Shown here piece by piece: positions 8,422 to 18,773 of a stretch of 35,004 bases of DNA. Source of the stretch: a bacterium. Its GTDB lineage: Bacteria; ARS69. The stretch's first letter is position 1. Every line of letters starts with the position of its first letter. The translations under genes and the position numbers were made by a program. The notes under the pieces were generated by a model that saw only the letters and a list, made by a program, of their open reading frames with translations, did no database searches and was not told the origin of the DNA. The stretch lies in the NCBI GenBank assembly GCA_025774805.1, contig JALGZR010000048.1:1-35004 (forward strand), read 5' to 3'.

Positions 8422-9134
8422 GCACGAGCACGAACGTCGGCCCCAACCCGGGAGACGCTTCGGGCGGCCCCGGTGGTTCGGGCGGTCCGGGCGGCCCCGG
8501 CGGTCCGGGTGGTCGCGGCGGTGGCGGTCCGGGTGGTCGCGGCGGCCGGGGCGGACGCGGCGGGCGCGGCGGGCGAGGGCCCGGGCGCGGTCGCGGACGC
8601 GGACCCCGCTCGCGGGACCGTCACGAGGAGAAGAAGGAGTTCGCCGAGAAGGTCATCCAAATCAATCGCGTCGCCAAGGTCGTGAAGGGCGGCCGCCGAT
8701 TCAGCTTCAATGCGCTGGTGGCCGTGGGCGATGAGAAGGGACGCGTCGGGGTGGGCCTCGGCAAGGCAAACGAGGTCTCCGAGGCGGTGCGCAAGGGCAC
8801 GGAGAACGCGAAGAAGGCCATGTTCACCGTGGCGATGGTCGGGGGCACGCTCCCGCACAAGATCCTGGGACGGGCGGGGGCGGGCCGGGTTCTGCTGCTG
8901 CCGGCGAGCCCCGGGACGGGGGTGATCGCGGGCGGTCCGGTTCGACCGATTCTCGAGGTGGCCGGGTTCAAGGACGTTCTGACGAAATGCCTCGGAACGA
9001 ACAATCCTCACAACGTCGTCAAGGCCACGGTCCAGGGCCTGAAGGGTCTCCAGACGCTTCGCGACGTGGCGCAACGCCGGAACGTGAGCGTGGCGCATCT
9101 GATCGGACGGGACGAGGACGAGAGCGAGTCATGA
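8418..9134 (+). CDS. rpsE: 30S ribosomal protein S5 with Gly/Arg-rich N-terminal extension
   Basis: A 238-residue S5 starting at GTG 8418. The start is fixed by AAAGGAGG (8401-8408), nine bases upstream, and the GTGA overlap with rplR. Residues ~75-230 are ordinary S5: [20 protein letters not shown] (double-stranded RNA-binding domain), then [17 protein letters not shown] and [17 protein letters not shown]. Residues ~14-66 are an extra low-complexity segment made of Gly-Pro and Gly-Arg repeats (GGPGG..., then RGG repeats and GRGRGRG), followed by a charged linker. Compared with E. coli S5 the core begins ~64 residues later. The extension is in frame and codon use is as GC-rich as the core. 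S5 acts in the 30S body and in decoding accuracy; the role of the extension is unknown. Confidence 0.93.
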   Translation: MSTSTNVGPNPGDASGGPGGSGGPGGPGGPGGRGGGGPGGRGGRGGRGGRGGRGPGRGRGRGPRSRDRHEEKKEFAEKVIQINRVAKVVKGGRRFSFNALVAVGDEKGRVGVGLGKANEVSEAVRKGTENAKKAMFTVAMVGGTLPHKILGRAGAGRVLLLPASPGTGVIAGGPVRPILEVAGFKDVLTKCLGTNNPHNVVKATVQGLKGLQTLRDVAQRRNVSVAHLIGRDEDESES

Positions 9135-9319
9135 GCAAGCGTTTGAGAATCACGCAGATCCGGAGCGCGATCAGCCGGAAGAGGAATCAGAAGGAGACGA
9201 TCCGCTCCCTCGGTATTCGCCGGCTGAACCACACCGTGGAGCAGGACGACACCCCGGCCATCCGCGGCATGATCGCCACGGTGCGGCATCTCGTGCGCGT
9301 CGAGGAATTGGAGAGCTAG
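9131..9319 (+). CDS. rpmD: 50S ribosomal protein L30
   Basis: A 62-residue protein, [55 protein letters not shown], matching the short bacterial L30. The start ATG overlaps the rpsE stop (ATGA, 9131-9134). A gap of 37 bases leads to rplO. L30 binds 23S rRNA domain II and is absent from some lineages, so its presence here is a small taxonomic character. Confidence 0.95.
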   Translation: MSKRLRITQIRSAISRKRNQKETIRSLGIRRLNHTVEQDDTPAIRGMIATVRHLVRVEELES

Positions 9320-9356
9320 GTTCCATTCCGCCCGGACGTCGGGCAGGAGACGATCG

Positions 9357-9847
9357 ATGTTTCAGCTGAACAACCTCAAGCCGGCATCGGGAGCCCGCAA
9401 GAATCGGAAGCGGGTGGGACGCGGTCCCGGCTCGGGGCGAGGGAAGACGGCCACCCGCGGAACGAAGGGGGCCGGATCCCGCTCCGGGGGGGGCGTGGCG
9501 AAGTGGTTCGAGGGCGGACAGATGCCGCTCTACCGGCGGGTCCCGAAGAGGGGGTTCCGCCCTCGCAATCGTGTCGAGAACGAGGTCGTGAATCTGGCCG
9601 ATTTCGAACGGTTCGACTCCTCCCGCGAGATCGACGTCGCCTATCTGAAGGAGCTCGGCGCGGTCTCCGGACCCGACGCCAAGGTCAAGATCCTCGGTCA
9701 TGGCGAGGTGAGCGGCGCATTCCGGGTCCGCGTGCACGGAGTCAGCGCCTCCGCTCGGCGCAAGATCGAGGAGAAGGGTGGGACCGTCGAGCTGGTTCCC
9801 TACGGCAAGCCGGCCTCGCGCCCGAGTCCCGAGGCAGGGGTCGACCG

Positions 9848-9851
<4 letters not shown>
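9357..9851 (+). CDS. rplO: 50S ribosomal protein L15
   Basis: A 164-residue protein with the Gly-rich N-terminal arm ([31 protein letters not shown]) that threads into 23S rRNA, then [17 protein letters not shown] and the C-terminal [28 protein letters not shown]. It is slightly longer than usual because of a ~12-residue tail. Its TGA (9849-9851) overlaps the secY start (ATGA). Confidence 0.96.
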
Positions 9852-11170
<1,319 letters not shown>

Positions 11171-11175
11171 AGGGG

Positions 11176-11769
11176 ATGGACGTCTGGGTCTTCCTCGGTC
11201 CCCCGGGAGGGGGGAAGGGGACGCAAGCGGAACTCCTCTCGAAGGAACGGGATCTGGCCCACATCTCGACGGGCGACCTCCTGCGGACCGCGATGGAGGA
11301 GGGGACCGAGCTGGGAAAGAAGGCGAAGGCCTTCGTCCAGGCGGGAGATCTCGTGCCCGACGACTTGATCCTGGACATGGTCCGGGAGGCGCTCGAGGGC
11401 TCGGCGGATCGGGGGTGCATTCTCGACGGCTACCCGCGGAACACCACCCAGGCCGAGGCTCTGGAGCGCGTGCTCGACGAGGCGGGGTGGAAGATCTCGG
11501 GAGTGGTCGAGCTTCAGGTGGCCGAAAAGGTGCTGACCGATCGGATCGCCGGACGCGCGGCCGCCGAGAATCGGGCCGACGACACGGAGGCGACGGTTCG
11601 CAATCGCCTGAAGGTCTACCGAGACAAGACCGCGCCGCTGACCGACTTCTATCGGAAGCGCGGGCTTCTCATCGGAATCGACGGAGAGGGGACCATCGAG
11701 GAGATCCAGGACCGCATCCGGGAGGCGACCGGGGGGGCGGGCGCGGCCCCCGGCCGGGAGAGGGCATGA
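11176..11769 (+). CDS. adk: Adenylate kinase (short LID form)
   Basis: A 197-residue enzyme interconverting ATP + AMP and 2 ADP. The P-loop GPPGGGKGTQ is at residues 8-17, the AMP-binding stretch is HISTGDLLRTAM, and the DGYPRNTTQAEAL signature is at ~80-92. The LID region (GRAAAENRADDTEATVRNRL) is the short type without a zinc-binding four-Cys cluster, and carries the catalytic Arg/Asp residues. Its C-terminal Gly/Ala tail (GGAGAAPGRERA) is probably disordered. It overlaps map by four bases (ATGA). The secY-adk-map-infA order is common in bacteria. Confidence 0.96.
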   Translation: MDVWVFLGPPGGGKGTQAELLSKERDLAHISTGDLLRTAMEEGTELGKKAKAFVQAGDLVPDDLILDMVREALEGSADRGCILDGYPRNTTQAEALERVLDEAGWKISGVVELQVAEKVLTDRIAGRAAAENRADDTEATVRNRLKVYRDKTAPLTDFYRKRGLLIGIDGEGTIEEIQDRIREATGGAGAAPGRERA

Positions 11770-12527
11770 TCCTGCTGAAGTCGCCCCGAGAGGTGCAGCA
11801 GATGCTTCACCCCGGCGAGATCGTGGCCGGAGCGCACCACCGGGTCCGGGAGATCCTCCGGCCGGGGATCACGACGGGAGAGATCGACCGGGAGGTGGAG
11901 CGGTACATCCGCGAGAAGGGCGGGCGACCCGCCTTCAAGGGATATCGCGGCTTCCCTGCGGCGGTGTGCATCTCGGTCGACTTCGAGGTGGTCCACGGGA
12001 TCCCGGGGCGTCGGGTCCTCGGGGACGGAGAGATCGTAGGGGTGGACATCGGAGTCAAGGCTGGGGGATTCTATGGGGATGCTGCCCAGACCCTTCCCGT
12101 GGGGAAGGCCTCGGCCGAGGCCGAGGGGCTGCTCCGGGTCACCCGGGAGGCCCTCTATCTCGGCATCGAGAGCGCGCGGGCCGGCAACCGGGTCGGGGAC
12201 ATCTCCCACGCGATCCAGACTCACGTGGAGGATGCGGGCTTCTCGGTGGTGCGGGATCTCGTGGGACACGGGATCGGCCGGTCGATGCACGAGGATCCCC
12301 GGGTTCCGAACTTCGGAATGCCGGGGGAGGGTCCGGAGCTCAAAGCGGGCATGGTGCTCGCCATCGAGCCCATGGTGAATGCCGGAGCCCACGAGATCGA
12401 GATGCTCGACGACGGGTGGACGGTGGTGACCCGGGATCGGTCGCCGTCCGCCCATTTCGAGCACAGCGTCGCGGTTACCGAGGACGGTCCCGTGATTCTC
12501 ACCGAGGGAGCCGTCCCGGCAGCGTAG
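11766..12527 (+). CDS. map: Methionine aminopeptidase, type I
   Basis: A 253-residue pita-bread-fold metallopeptidase that removes initiator Met. All five metal ligands are in the expected order: D94 (VDIGV), D105 (YGDAAQT), H168 (VGHGIG), E201 (AIEPMV) and E232 (FEHSVAV). The substrate His is H78 (VVHGIP). Length equals the minimal bacterial type Ia enzyme. The start overlaps adk (ATGA). Its last codons run into a short tandem repeat (see 12520-12561). Confidence 0.97.
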   Translation: MILLKSPREVQQMLHPGEIVAGAHHRVREILRPGITTGEIDREVERYIREKGGRPAFKGYRGFPAAVCISVDFEVVHGIPGRRVLGDGEIVGVDIGVKAGGFYGDAAQTLPVGKASAEAEGLLRVTREALYLGIESARAGNRVGDISHAIQTHVEDAGFSVVRDLVGHGIGRSMHEDPRVPNFGMPGEGPELKAGMVLAIEPMVNAGAHEIEMLDDGWTVVTRDRSPSAHFEHSVAVTEDGPVILTEGAVPAA

Positions 12528-12561
12528 CCGGGACAGCGTAGCCGGGGAAGCGTAGCCCGGG
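12520..12561 (+). repeat. Short tandem repeat at the map 3' end
   Basis: Three imperfect copies of AGCGTAGCCGGG start at 12521, 12535 and 12549 (spacing 14). The first copy supplies the TAG stop of map. The last copy has an extra C (AGCGTAGCCCGGG) and is followed by GTAACCCGGG, a further degraded unit. They fill most of the map-infA spacer (12528-12598). A slippage-derived duplication of the stop-codon region is the simplest reading. Confidence 0.6.
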
Positions 12562-12598
12562 TAACCCGGGTAGGCCGGGAGAGGAGCCGGACGTCGCG

Positions 12599-12817
12599 AT
12601 GGCGAAGGAACAGGGTATCCAGGTCGAGGGGACCGTAGTCGAGCCTCTACCGAACGCGAGCTTTCGCGTGGAGCTCGAGAACGGCCACCGGGTGCTCGCT
12701 CACATCTCCGGGAAGATGAGGATGAACTTCATCAAGATCCTCCCCGGAGACAAGGTGACCGTGGAGCTCTCGCCCTATGACCTGTCCCGGGGACGGATCG
12801 TCTATCGCTACAAGTAG
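12599..12817 (+). CDS. infA: Translation initiation factor IF-1
   Basis: A 72-residue S1/OB-fold protein: [72 protein letters not shown], the standard IF-1 in full. It binds the 30S A site during initiation. GAGAGGAG lies 11-18 bases upstream of ATG 12599. It is followed by rpmJ in the usual alpha-cluster order. Confidence 0.97.
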   Translation: MAKEQGIQVEGTVVEPLPNASFRVELENGHRVLAHISGKMRMNFIKILPGDKVTVELSPYDLSRGRIVYRYK

Positions 12818-12874
12818 ACCGCCGCCTCCGCGGTGCCGCGAGCGCGCGCGGGGGCGAAGGACATGGAGAGTTCG

Positions 12875-13000
12875 ATGAAGTCGAGGACCTCAGTGAAGAA
12901 GATCTGCAATCAGTGCAAGATCGTGAAGCGTCACGGAGTCGTGCGGGTGATCTGCAAGGCGAACCCGCGGCACAAGCAGCGCCAGCTCGTGCGCCACTAG
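12875..13000 (+). CDS. rpmJ: 50S ribosomal protein L36 (zinc-binding)
   Basis: A 41-residue protein, [20 protein letters not shown] followed by [17 protein letters not shown] and LVRH. The zinc ligands C11, C14, C27 and H33 are all present, so this is the C+ form. ATG 12875 is chosen because GGAG (12865-12868) lies six bases upstream; the in-frame ATG at 12863 would add four residues. It has a four-residue C-terminal extension beyond the usual end (KQRQG). It lies between infA and rpsM as expected. Confidence 0.93.
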   Translation: MKSRTSVKKICNQCKIVKRHGVVRVICKANPRHKQRQLVRH

Positions 13001-13014
13001 AGAAGGAGTAGGGG

Positions 13015-13386
13015 ATGCCGCGCATTGCCGGAATCGATCTGCCGCCGAACAAGCGGATGGACGTGGCGCTGACCTATATCTACGGGATCGGGTGGACGAG
13101 CTCGAGGAAGATCCTCACGAAGACCGGAGTCGACCCGTCCATCCACGCCAAGGATCTGCCCGAATCCGACACGGTGAAGATCCGGGCGGAGATCGAGAAC
13201 AACTACAAGGTGGAAGGATCGCTGCGAAGCGAGGTCTCGATGAACATCAAGCGCATGATGGACATCGGCTGCTACCGGGGTCTCCGCCATCGCCGCGGAA
13301 TGCCGGTACGGGGGCAGCGGACCTCCACCAACGCGAGGACGCGGAAGGGGCCCAAGAAGGGCTCCGGCGTCCGCAAGAAGAAGTAG
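13015..13386 (+). CDS. rpsM: 30S ribosomal protein S13
   Basis: A 123-residue protein, [26 protein letters not shown], with the helix-two-turn-helix region and the basic tail [28 protein letters not shown] that contacts 16S rRNA and the P-site tRNA. ATG 13015 is preceded by AAGGAG. It is followed after 12 bases by rpsK. Confidence 0.97.
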   Translation: MPRIAGIDLPPNKRMDVALTYIYGIGWTSSRKILTKTGVDPSIHAKDLPESDTVKIRAEIENNYKVEGSLRSEVSMNIKRMMDIGCYRGLRHRRGMPVRGQRTSTNARTRKGPKKGSGVRKKK

Positions 13387-13398
13387 GAGGGATACGTT

Positions 13399-13800
13399 TT
13401 GGCCGAGGTGAAACGGAAGGGCAAACGGACTCGCAAGAAGAAGGACCGCAAGGTCGAGGCGGTCGGCTTCGCTCACGTTCAGAGCACCTTCAACAACACG
13501 ATCATCACCCTGACCGATTCGCGGGGCGAGGTGATCTCCTGGGCCTCCGCCGGCAAGGTCGGCTTCAAGGGGTCCCGGAAGAGCACTCCGTTCGCGGCCC
13601 AGCTCGCGGCGGAGAAGGCGGCGAAGGAGGCTCTGGAGCTCGGGCTGAAGCGGGTCGAGGTGCGGGTGCGGGGGCCGGGAGCGGGTCGAGAGGCCGCCAT
13701 CCGCTCGCTCACGATCGCGGGCCTGGATATCTCCGCCATCCGAGACGTGACGCCCATTCCGCACAACGGCTGTCGTCCGAAGAAGCGGCGCCGAAACTAG
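13399..13800 (+). CDS. rpsK: 30S ribosomal protein S11
   Basis: A 133-residue protein starting at TTG 13399 with AGGAGG (13385-13390) eight bases upstream. Contains [43 protein letters not shown] and the C-terminal [26 protein letters not shown], the canonical S11 end. S11 lines the platform near the E site. A basic N-terminal tract ([14 protein letters not shown]) precedes the core. rpsD follows after 15 bases. Confidence 0.97.
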   Translation: MAEVKRKGKRTRKKKDRKVEAVGFAHVQSTFNNTIITLTDSRGEVISWASAGKVGFKGSRKSTPFAAQLAAEKAAKEALELGLKRVEVRVRGPGAGREAAIRSLTIAGLDISAIRDVTPIPHNGCRPKKRRRN

Positions 13801-13815
13801 TCGAGGAACCGAGAG

Positions 13816-14445
13816 ATGGCGAGAAACACCGATCCGAAGTGCAAGCAGTGCCGGCGGGAAGGCGTGAAGCTCTTTCTCAAGGGAGATCGCTGCCTCACTC
13901 TGAAGTGCGCGATCGAGCGCCGCAACTACGCCCCCGGCGTGCACGGTCAGAACTTCCGCCGCAAGGTGACCGACTACGGGCTTCAGCTCCGCGAGAAGCA
14001 GAAGGCGCGGCGGACGTACGGCATCCTGGAGCGGCAGTTCCGAGGGTACTACAAGCGGGCGACCCGCCAGAAGGGTCTGACCGGTGAGAACATGCTGAGG
14101 CTTCTCGAGCTGCGACTCGACAACCTCGTCTACCGCATGGGAATGGCCTCGTCCCGGTCGCAAGCGAGGCAGCTCGTCCGACATCGCCATTTCGCGGTGA
14201 ACGGCCGAACGGTCACGATCCCGTCGTACCAGTGCAAGCCGAACGACAAGATCGAGGTTCGGGAGAAGAGTCGTGACCTCGGCGTGATCAAGGGTGCCAT
14301 CGAGGCGCGGGACCCCGGGTCCATCGTGAGCTGGCTGTCGGTCGACAAGGAGAAGCTGCACGGGTCGGTCCTGTCGAGCCCGTCCCGGGCCGACATTCCG
14401 GTGCCCCTGAACGAGCAGCTCATCGTCGAGCTGTACTCGAAGTAG
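13816..14445 (+). CDS. rpsD: 30S ribosomal protein S4 (zinc-binding form)
   Basis: A 209-residue protein. The N-terminal region has CKQC at ~11-14 and two further Cys ([14 protein letters not shown]), the zinc-binding (C+) S4 pattern. The S4 domain [39 protein letters not shown] follows at ~95-135, and the end is [16 protein letters not shown]4 nucleates 30S assembly and in E. coli represses the alpha operon. It is separated from rpoA by 110 bases. Confidence 0.97.
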   Translation: MARNTDPKCKQCRREGVKLFLKGDRCLTLKCAIERRNYAPGVHGQNFRRKVTDYGLQLREKQKARRTYGILERQFRGYYKRATRQKGLTGENMLRLLELRLDNLVYRMGMASSRSQARQLVRHRHFAVNGRTVTIPSYQCKPNDKIEVREKSRDLGVIKGAIEARDPGSIVSWLSVDKEKLHGSVLSSPSRADIPVPLNEQLIVELYSK

Positions 14446-14460
14446 GTCCAGCGATCAGGT

Positions 14461-14481
14461 GACGCGCCAGAGGGGCGCGTC
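14461..14481 (+). promoter_or_regulatory. Hairpin in the rpsD-rpoA spacer
   Basis: A perfect 8-bp stem GACGCGCC / GGCGCGTC with loop AGAGG, 16 bases after the rpsD stop and 75 bases before rpoA. There is no T-run, so complete termination is unlikely. It may tune RpoA relative to ribosomal proteins, or mark an RNA processing site. This is inferred from position only. Confidence 0.4.
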
Positions 14482-14555
14482 CGGAGGATGGGGAAGAAGA
14501 CCGCGTCGAGGGTCGAAGAGCCCCGTCCTTCACATTCACGGAAAGGAGAATCTCC

Positions 14556-15569
14556 ATGAAGTGGAGACCTCTGACCATGCCGAAGGGGGTGGACTTCGAC
14601 GAGTCGACCCTGACCGAGACTTACGGAAAGCTCTCCGTCCAGCCACTCGAGAAGGGATACGGGACGACGCTGGGCAACTCGCTGCGGCGGGTTCTTCTGT
14701 CGAGCCTCCAGGGCTCGGCCGTCGTGTTCACCCGCATCGAGGGTGTCGAGCACGAGTTCTCGACCGTCTCCGGAGTCCGCGAGGACGTGACCGAGATCGT
14801 CCTCAACCTGAAGGAGCTGCGATTCCGCTACGACGGCGAGGAGATCCGAAAGGGCCGACTCGAGGCGGAGGGGGAGAAGCAGGTCACCGCCGGCGACTTC
14901 GTTTTGGAGCCGGACCTCGAGCTCCTGAACCCGGACCAGCACATCGCGACCGTCAACAAGGGAGCGAAGCTGTCCATGGAGATCGGGGTTCTGTGTGGGC
15001 GCGGCTACGTGCAGGCCGAGGCCCACAAGATGGACGAGCAGCCGATCGGCACCATCACGGTCGATTCCGTCTTCAGCCCGGTGACCAAGGTCCGGTACGA
15101 CGTCGAGGCGACGCGCGTCGGACAGCGCACCGACTACGACAAGCTGAACATGGAGATCTGGACCGACGGTTCGATCGCACCCGACGACGCGATGGCCCAC
15201 GCGTCCAAGATCCTCAAGGATCACCTGATGATCTTCATCAACTTCGATGAGGAGCCGGAGATCGTCGAGGAAGAGGAGTACGACGAGGAGTATGAGCGCA
15301 TGCGGGAGCTGCTGGGACGCTCCGTCGACGAGCTGGAGCTGAGCGTTCGGTCCAGCAACTGCCTCACCTCGGCGAACATCCGGACCATCGGGGAGCTCGT
15401 CCAAAAGACCGAGGCCGAAATGCTCAAGCAGCGGAACTTCGGCCGCAAGTCCCTGAAGGAGATCCAGGAGATCCTTCAGGGAATGAACCTGCAGTTCGGC
15501 ATGGACGTCAGCAAGTGGGTCGGCGCGGCCGAAGTCGAGTTGGCCGAGGAGCCGGCGGCGACCCCGTAG
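14556..15569 (+). CDS. rpoA: DNA-directed RNA polymerase subunit alpha
   Basis: A 337-residue subunit. The N-terminal dimerisation domain has [26 protein letters not shown] at ~30-55 and the assembly motif [23 protein letters not shown]. The flexible acidic linker ([18 protein letters not shown], ~230-250) leads to the C-terminal UP-element-binding domain: [45 protein letters not shown] 14556 follows AAAGGAG (14542-14548). A small hairpin (15577-15591, CCCGC/GCGGG) lies just after its stop, before rplQ. Confidence 0.97.
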   Translation: MKWRPLTMPKGVDFDESTLTETYGKLSVQPLEKGYGTTLGNSLRRVLLSSLQGSAVVFTRIEGVEHEFSTVSGVREDVTEIVLNLKELRFRYDGEEIRKGRLEAEGEKQVTAGDFVLEPDLELLNPDQHIATVNKGAKLSMEIGVLCGRGYVQAEAHKMDEQPIGTITVDSVFSPVTKVRYDVEATRVGQRTDYDKLNMEIWTDGSIAPDDAMAHASKILKDHLMIFINFDEEPEIVEEEEYDEEYERMRELLGRSVDELELSVRSSNCLTSANIRTIGELVQKTEAEMLKQRNFGRKSLKEIQEILQGMNLQFGMDVSKWVGAAEVELAEEPAATP

Positions 15570-15642
15570 ACCGAAGCCCGCTTCCCGCGGGGGCGCCCTT
15601 GGAGGGCCGGCCGCCGACGACGCCGCACGTGGAGTGACCGAG

Positions 15643-16101
15643 ATGAGACACAGGAGAACCGTTCCCAAGCTCGGCCGAACGGCGGCCCACCGCCGGGCCA
15701 TGTTCCGAAACATGGTCACCTCCCTCTTTCGGGAGGGGCGCGTGGAGACCACCGTGGCCAAGGCCAAGGAGGCTCGCCGGGTCGCGGAGCGCATGATCAC
15801 GTATGCCAAGCGGGGAGACTTGCACGCGCGCCGTCAGGCGGCGCGTGTCGTGCGGGACCCGCAGACTCTACAGAAGCTCTTCGATTCGATCGGGCCACGG
15901 TTCTCGGAGCGTCCGGGCGGCTATACGAGGATCCTGAAGACCGGGTATCGCAGCGGGGACAACGCCCCGATGTCGATCCTGGAGATCCTCCCGGACGAGG
16001 CGGAGGAGAAGGCCGCCGCCGAGAAGGAAAAGAAGGACAAGAAGAAAGGCAAGAAGGGCGACAAGAAGGCCCGGAAGAAGGACGAGAAGAAGGTCAAATA
16101 G
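15643..16101 (+). CDS. rplQ: 50S ribosomal protein L17 with Lys-rich tail
   Basis: A 152-residue protein starting [56 protein letters not shown], the L17 signature. The core ends with [24 protein letters not shown] at ~115. The last ~35 residues are an extra Lys/Glu/Ala-rich tail ([19 protein letters not shown]...), probably disordered and rRNA-binding; similar tails exist on L17 in several phyla. ATG 15643 with GGAG (15631-15634) is preferred over GTG 15634. It is the last gene of the ribosomal cluster, ahead of the terminator at 16177. Confidence 0.96.
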   Translation: MRHRRTVPKLGRTAAHRRAMFRNMVTSLFREGRVETTVAKAKEARRVAERMITYAKRGDLHARRQAARVVRDPQTLQKLFDSIGPRFSERPGGYTRILKTGYRSGDNAPMSILEILPDEAEEKAAAEKEKKDKKKGKKGDKKARKKDEKKVK

Positions 16102-16176
16102 CGCGGGCCGGGGCGGCGCGTCGGAGAGCGTGATCCGACCGCGCCCGCCGTCCCGAGCCGTGAAGCGGGACGTGGC

Positions 16177-16220
16177 GAGGGCCTCCGGGGACACCCCGGG
16201 GCCCTCTTGGTTTTTTCTTT
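16177..16220 (+). terminator. Intrinsic terminator of the ribosomal cluster
   Basis: GAGGGCC(T)CCGGGG pairs with CCCCGGGGCCCTC (13 bp with one bulged T) around the loop ACA, followed immediately by TTGGTTTTTTCTTT. It lies 75 bases after rplQ. This is the clearest rho-independent terminator in the window and separates the ribosomal cluster from the accessory half. Confidence 0.93.
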
Positions 16221-16293
16221 GCCGAGTTTGGCCTGCATTGCTCTCCGTCCTTGCGTCAAGACGGGGGAACAGCGCAGGCCCGACCGGGGGCCG

Positions 16294-16313
16294 CGGGACC
16301 GGGGGTGGTCCCG
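16294..16313 (+). other. Hairpin upstream of the sensor-kinase gene
   Basis: CGGGACC / GGTCCCG (7 bp) with loop GGGGGT, inside the 16221-16399 spacer. The rest of the spacer shows no convincing promoter or gene; the reading frame of the kinase is closed by TGA 16388-16390. The hairpin may be part of the kinase mRNA leader. Meaning is uncertain. Confidence 0.3.
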
Positions 16314-16399
16314 GATGTGCGCCTGCACGACCGACTTCGGGCCGCCGAACCCGCACCGACGGTTCATCTTGGGGGCGTCGCTGCCGATGACAGGGAGGA

Positions 16400-18688
16400 G
16401 TGCCTCGGCGTCCGTCCGGACCCGGTGGATGCGAACCCGTGCGCGGAGACTCGGTCGGTTTGCTGCGTCGTAACTCGTCGAAGTCACATTTCTCGTCCTC
16501 CCCCGACGAAACTCTGCTGAAGGCCCTCTACGGACAGTCGGATCTCATCGTGATCCGGCTCGATTCCGAGGGAAACGTGCTCGAGTGGCCGGACGGCGCG
16601 CGCCAGCTTCTCGGGTGGCACGAGGATCGGATCCGGGGGAACCCGGCGAAGATCTGCCTCGCCGAGGAGGATCGCGAGACCCTGGGTCAGCGTGTGCACG
16701 AGACCTCTCGGTGCGACGGGGAGGGGGCGGCGACTCTTCTCACGGGCGAAGGGGAGTTCCTTCCGGGGGGCGGGCGGCTTCTCCCCTACCGGGGCGGCAA
16801 AGAGATCCTGATGATCGTGAACGACCGGCGCACCGCGGCCGCGTCGGAGAGATGGCTGAGATGGTCGCGCAGCCTCATCTCCGTCCTGGGCGGCTCCACG
16901 CTCGTCCTCGACCCGGGGGGCTGGATCCGCGAGATCGGCGCCGGGTGGCTTCCGGAGGGTCCCCACCGGCGCCCCGAGTGGCTCGGGCGCCACGCCGGTG
17001 ACCTCTTCGGCGGGGACCGACGGGAGGTGATCGCGGCGCTGCGGAGCGTGGCTCGTGATGGGGAGTGGAGCGGCCGGCTCTCGATGGGGGGGGACCCGAT
17101 TCCGGTGCGCTTCCGCACGGTCCGGGACGACTCCGGGGGCCTCGAGGCCATCGTCGGAGCGAGGCTGCCCGGCGACCCCGGGGAGACCCGAGAGCTCTTC
17201 CGCAACATCCCGGTGGCCATGCTCCTGGTCGATCGGGAGTTCCGGATCTCGGAGATCAACGCCGAGCTGGAGGCGATGGTCGGACCGGACATCCTTCCGG
17301 AGAAGGTCCTCGGGTTGGACATCCGCTCCTTGGGCATCTTTCAGACCCGGCCGATCCAAGCCGCTCTCGACAACCTTCTGGAGAGCGGCGTCTCCGGCCC
17401 GCAGGAGGTACACCTCAAGGGGACGCCGGAGACCACTCCTCTCGTGCAGCTGCGCGGGCAGAAGCTCACCGGCGAGGGGGGAATCATCACCGGCTATGTG
17501 ATCATGCTCCTGACCCACACGGAGAAGAGCCGGGTCGAGCGGCAGCTCCTCTGCGCCCAGAAGATGGAATCGATCGGGAACTTCGCGAGCGGGTTGGCCC
17601 ACGACTTCGGGAACTTCGTGTCGGTGATTCTCGGGAAGGCCGGCGTTCTCCGGGTGAAACTCCCGGACGATCCCCACATCACCGGGGACCTCGACGACAT
17701 CGAGACCACCGCCAAACGCGCCCAACATCTCGCCCAGGAACTGATGAAGTTCGCTCGGGGAGGACGGTCGCGCGTCGCTAGTCTCGACATCAATGCGCTG
17801 ATCGAAGAGGTCGGCTCCCTGATCCGGACGAGTGTCGGCAAGCGGATCGAGGTCAATCTCCGGCTGGGCGAGGGGATCCTGCCCGTGAACGGAGACACGG
17901 TCGAGCTCCAGCAGATGGTGCTCAACCTCTGCCTCAACGCGCGCGACGCGATGCCGGACGGGGGTCGACTCACGATTCAGACGAAGGCGCTCACCGAGGC
18001 CGAGCTCAGCCGCCTGCCCGATTCGTCCGACCTGCGAGGGGGTGTCCGCCTCATCGTGGAGGACTCCGGGATGGGGATGGCGACCGACGTGGCGGAGCGG
18101 GTGTTCGAGCCGTTCTTCACGACGAAGGAGGACGCGAAGGGAACGGGACTCGGTCTCGCCATGGTCTACTCCATCGTTCGGCGGCACGGCGGCACGGTGG
18201 ACGTTCGAAGTCAGCCCGAGGTCGGCACGACCTTCGAGATCGCGCTGCCCGCCGCCGCGGCGTCCATCCAACCGGCCGACCGTCCCCGGATTCTGGTCGT
18301 CGACGACGAGCCGGCCTTCCGCGAGATGATCCGCCTCATCATCGAGGAGGACGGCCACCAGGTGCTCCTGGCCGCCAGCGGCATCGAGGCCCTGCGGACC
18401 CTGCGCTCCGAGTACGACACCCTTTCGCTCGTCATTCTCGACCTGAGGATGCCGGGCGTCGACGGCCTCGCCGTCCTCGAGGAGCTGAGGGGTCTCGCGC
18501 CGGGCCTTCCCGTGTTGGTCACCACCGGCTACGCGAGCGACGAGGAGAAGACCTCCGCTCTCAGCCGCGGGGCTCAAATGGTGCTGGAGAAGCCCTATCG
18601 GGTCACGGAACTACGGGCCGCTCTCGCCGAGCTCCTGCAGGCGGGGCAGGAGGCGAAGTCGGAGGAGAGCGGCTTCCGACTCCCTTGA
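16400..18688 (+). CDS. Hybrid PAS-histidine kinase with C-terminal receiver domain
   Basis: A protein of up to 762 residues without transmembrane segments, so probably cytoplasmic. Residues ~37-145 (SDLIVIRLDSEGNVLEWPDGARQLLGW) are a PAS domain, ~150-255 look like a degenerate second PAS, and ~263-375 (FRNIPVAMLLVDREFRISEINAELEAMVG) a third. The H box is KMESIGNFASGLAHDFGNF with phosphoacceptor H401. The ATPase domain has the N box NLCLNARDAMPDGG (~509) and GTGLGLAMVYSIVRRHGG (~580-597). The receiver ILVVDDEPAF... has acidic D635/D636, phosphorylation site D681 (LDLRMPGVDG) and K731 (LEKPY). This layout fits NtrB-like hybrid kinases that pass phosphate internally; the signal and partner are unknown. 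The first in-frame start is GTG 16400, too close to GGAGGA; GTG 16439 is an equally good start, and either keeps all domains. Confidence 0.92.
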   Translation: MPRRPSGPGGCEPVRGDSVGLLRRNSSKSHFSSSPDETLLKALYGQSDLIVIRLDSEGNVLEWPDGARQLLGWHEDRIRGNPAKICLAEEDRETLGQRVHETSRCDGEGAATLLTGEGEFLPGGGRLLPYRGGKEILMIVNDRRTAAASERWLRWSRSLISVLGGSTLVLDPGGWIREIGAGWLPEGPHRRPEWLGRHAGDLFGGDRREVIAALRSVARDGEWSGRLSMGGDPIPVRFRTVRDDSGGLEAIVGARLPGDPGETRELFRNIPVAMLLVDREFRISEINAELEAMVGPDILPEKVLGLDIRSLGIFQTRPIQAALDNLLESGVSGPQEVHLKGTPETTPLVQLRGQKLTGEGGIITGYVIMLLTHTEKSRVERQLLCAQKMESIGNFASGLAHDFGNFVSVILGKAGVLRVKLPDDPHITGDLDDIETTAKRAQHLAQELMKFARGGRSRVASLDINALIEEVGSLIRTSVGKRIEVNLRLGEGILPVNGDTVELQQMVLNLCLNARDAMPDGGRLTIQTKALTEAELSRLPDSSDLRGGVRLIVEDSGMGMATDVAERVFEPFFTTKEDAKGTGLGLAMVYSIVRRHGGTVDVRSQPEVGTTFEIALPAAAASIQPADRPRILVVDDEPAFREMIRLIIEEDGHQVLLAASGIEALRTLRSEYDTLSLVILDLRMPGVDGLAVLEELRGLAPGLPVLVTTGYASDEEKTSALSRGAQMVLEKPYRVTELRAALAELLQAGQEAKSEESGFRLP

Positions 18689-18773
18689 CCCGGCGGCCGG
18701 GCTGGGCTACCGTACTCCGGCTCGAATTCGAAGTTCGAGAGGGCTCCCCTCGAAGGGGCCCCTACCGCCTCGC

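Noticed and set aside
8459-8600. CRISPR or tandem-repeat array
   Set aside because: The periodic GGC/GGT/CGC triplets are coding repeats of the S5 Gly/Arg extension, without spacer structure.
9503-9847. Longer start for secY inside rplO
   Set aside because: SecY homology begins at ATG 9848, which overlaps the rplO stop in the usual ATGA manner.
18742-18761. Terminator between the sensor kinase and tRNA-Asn
   Set aside because: The stem (GGGC(T)CCCCT / AGGGGCCC) is good but no T-run follows; it may only be part of the tRNA precursor.
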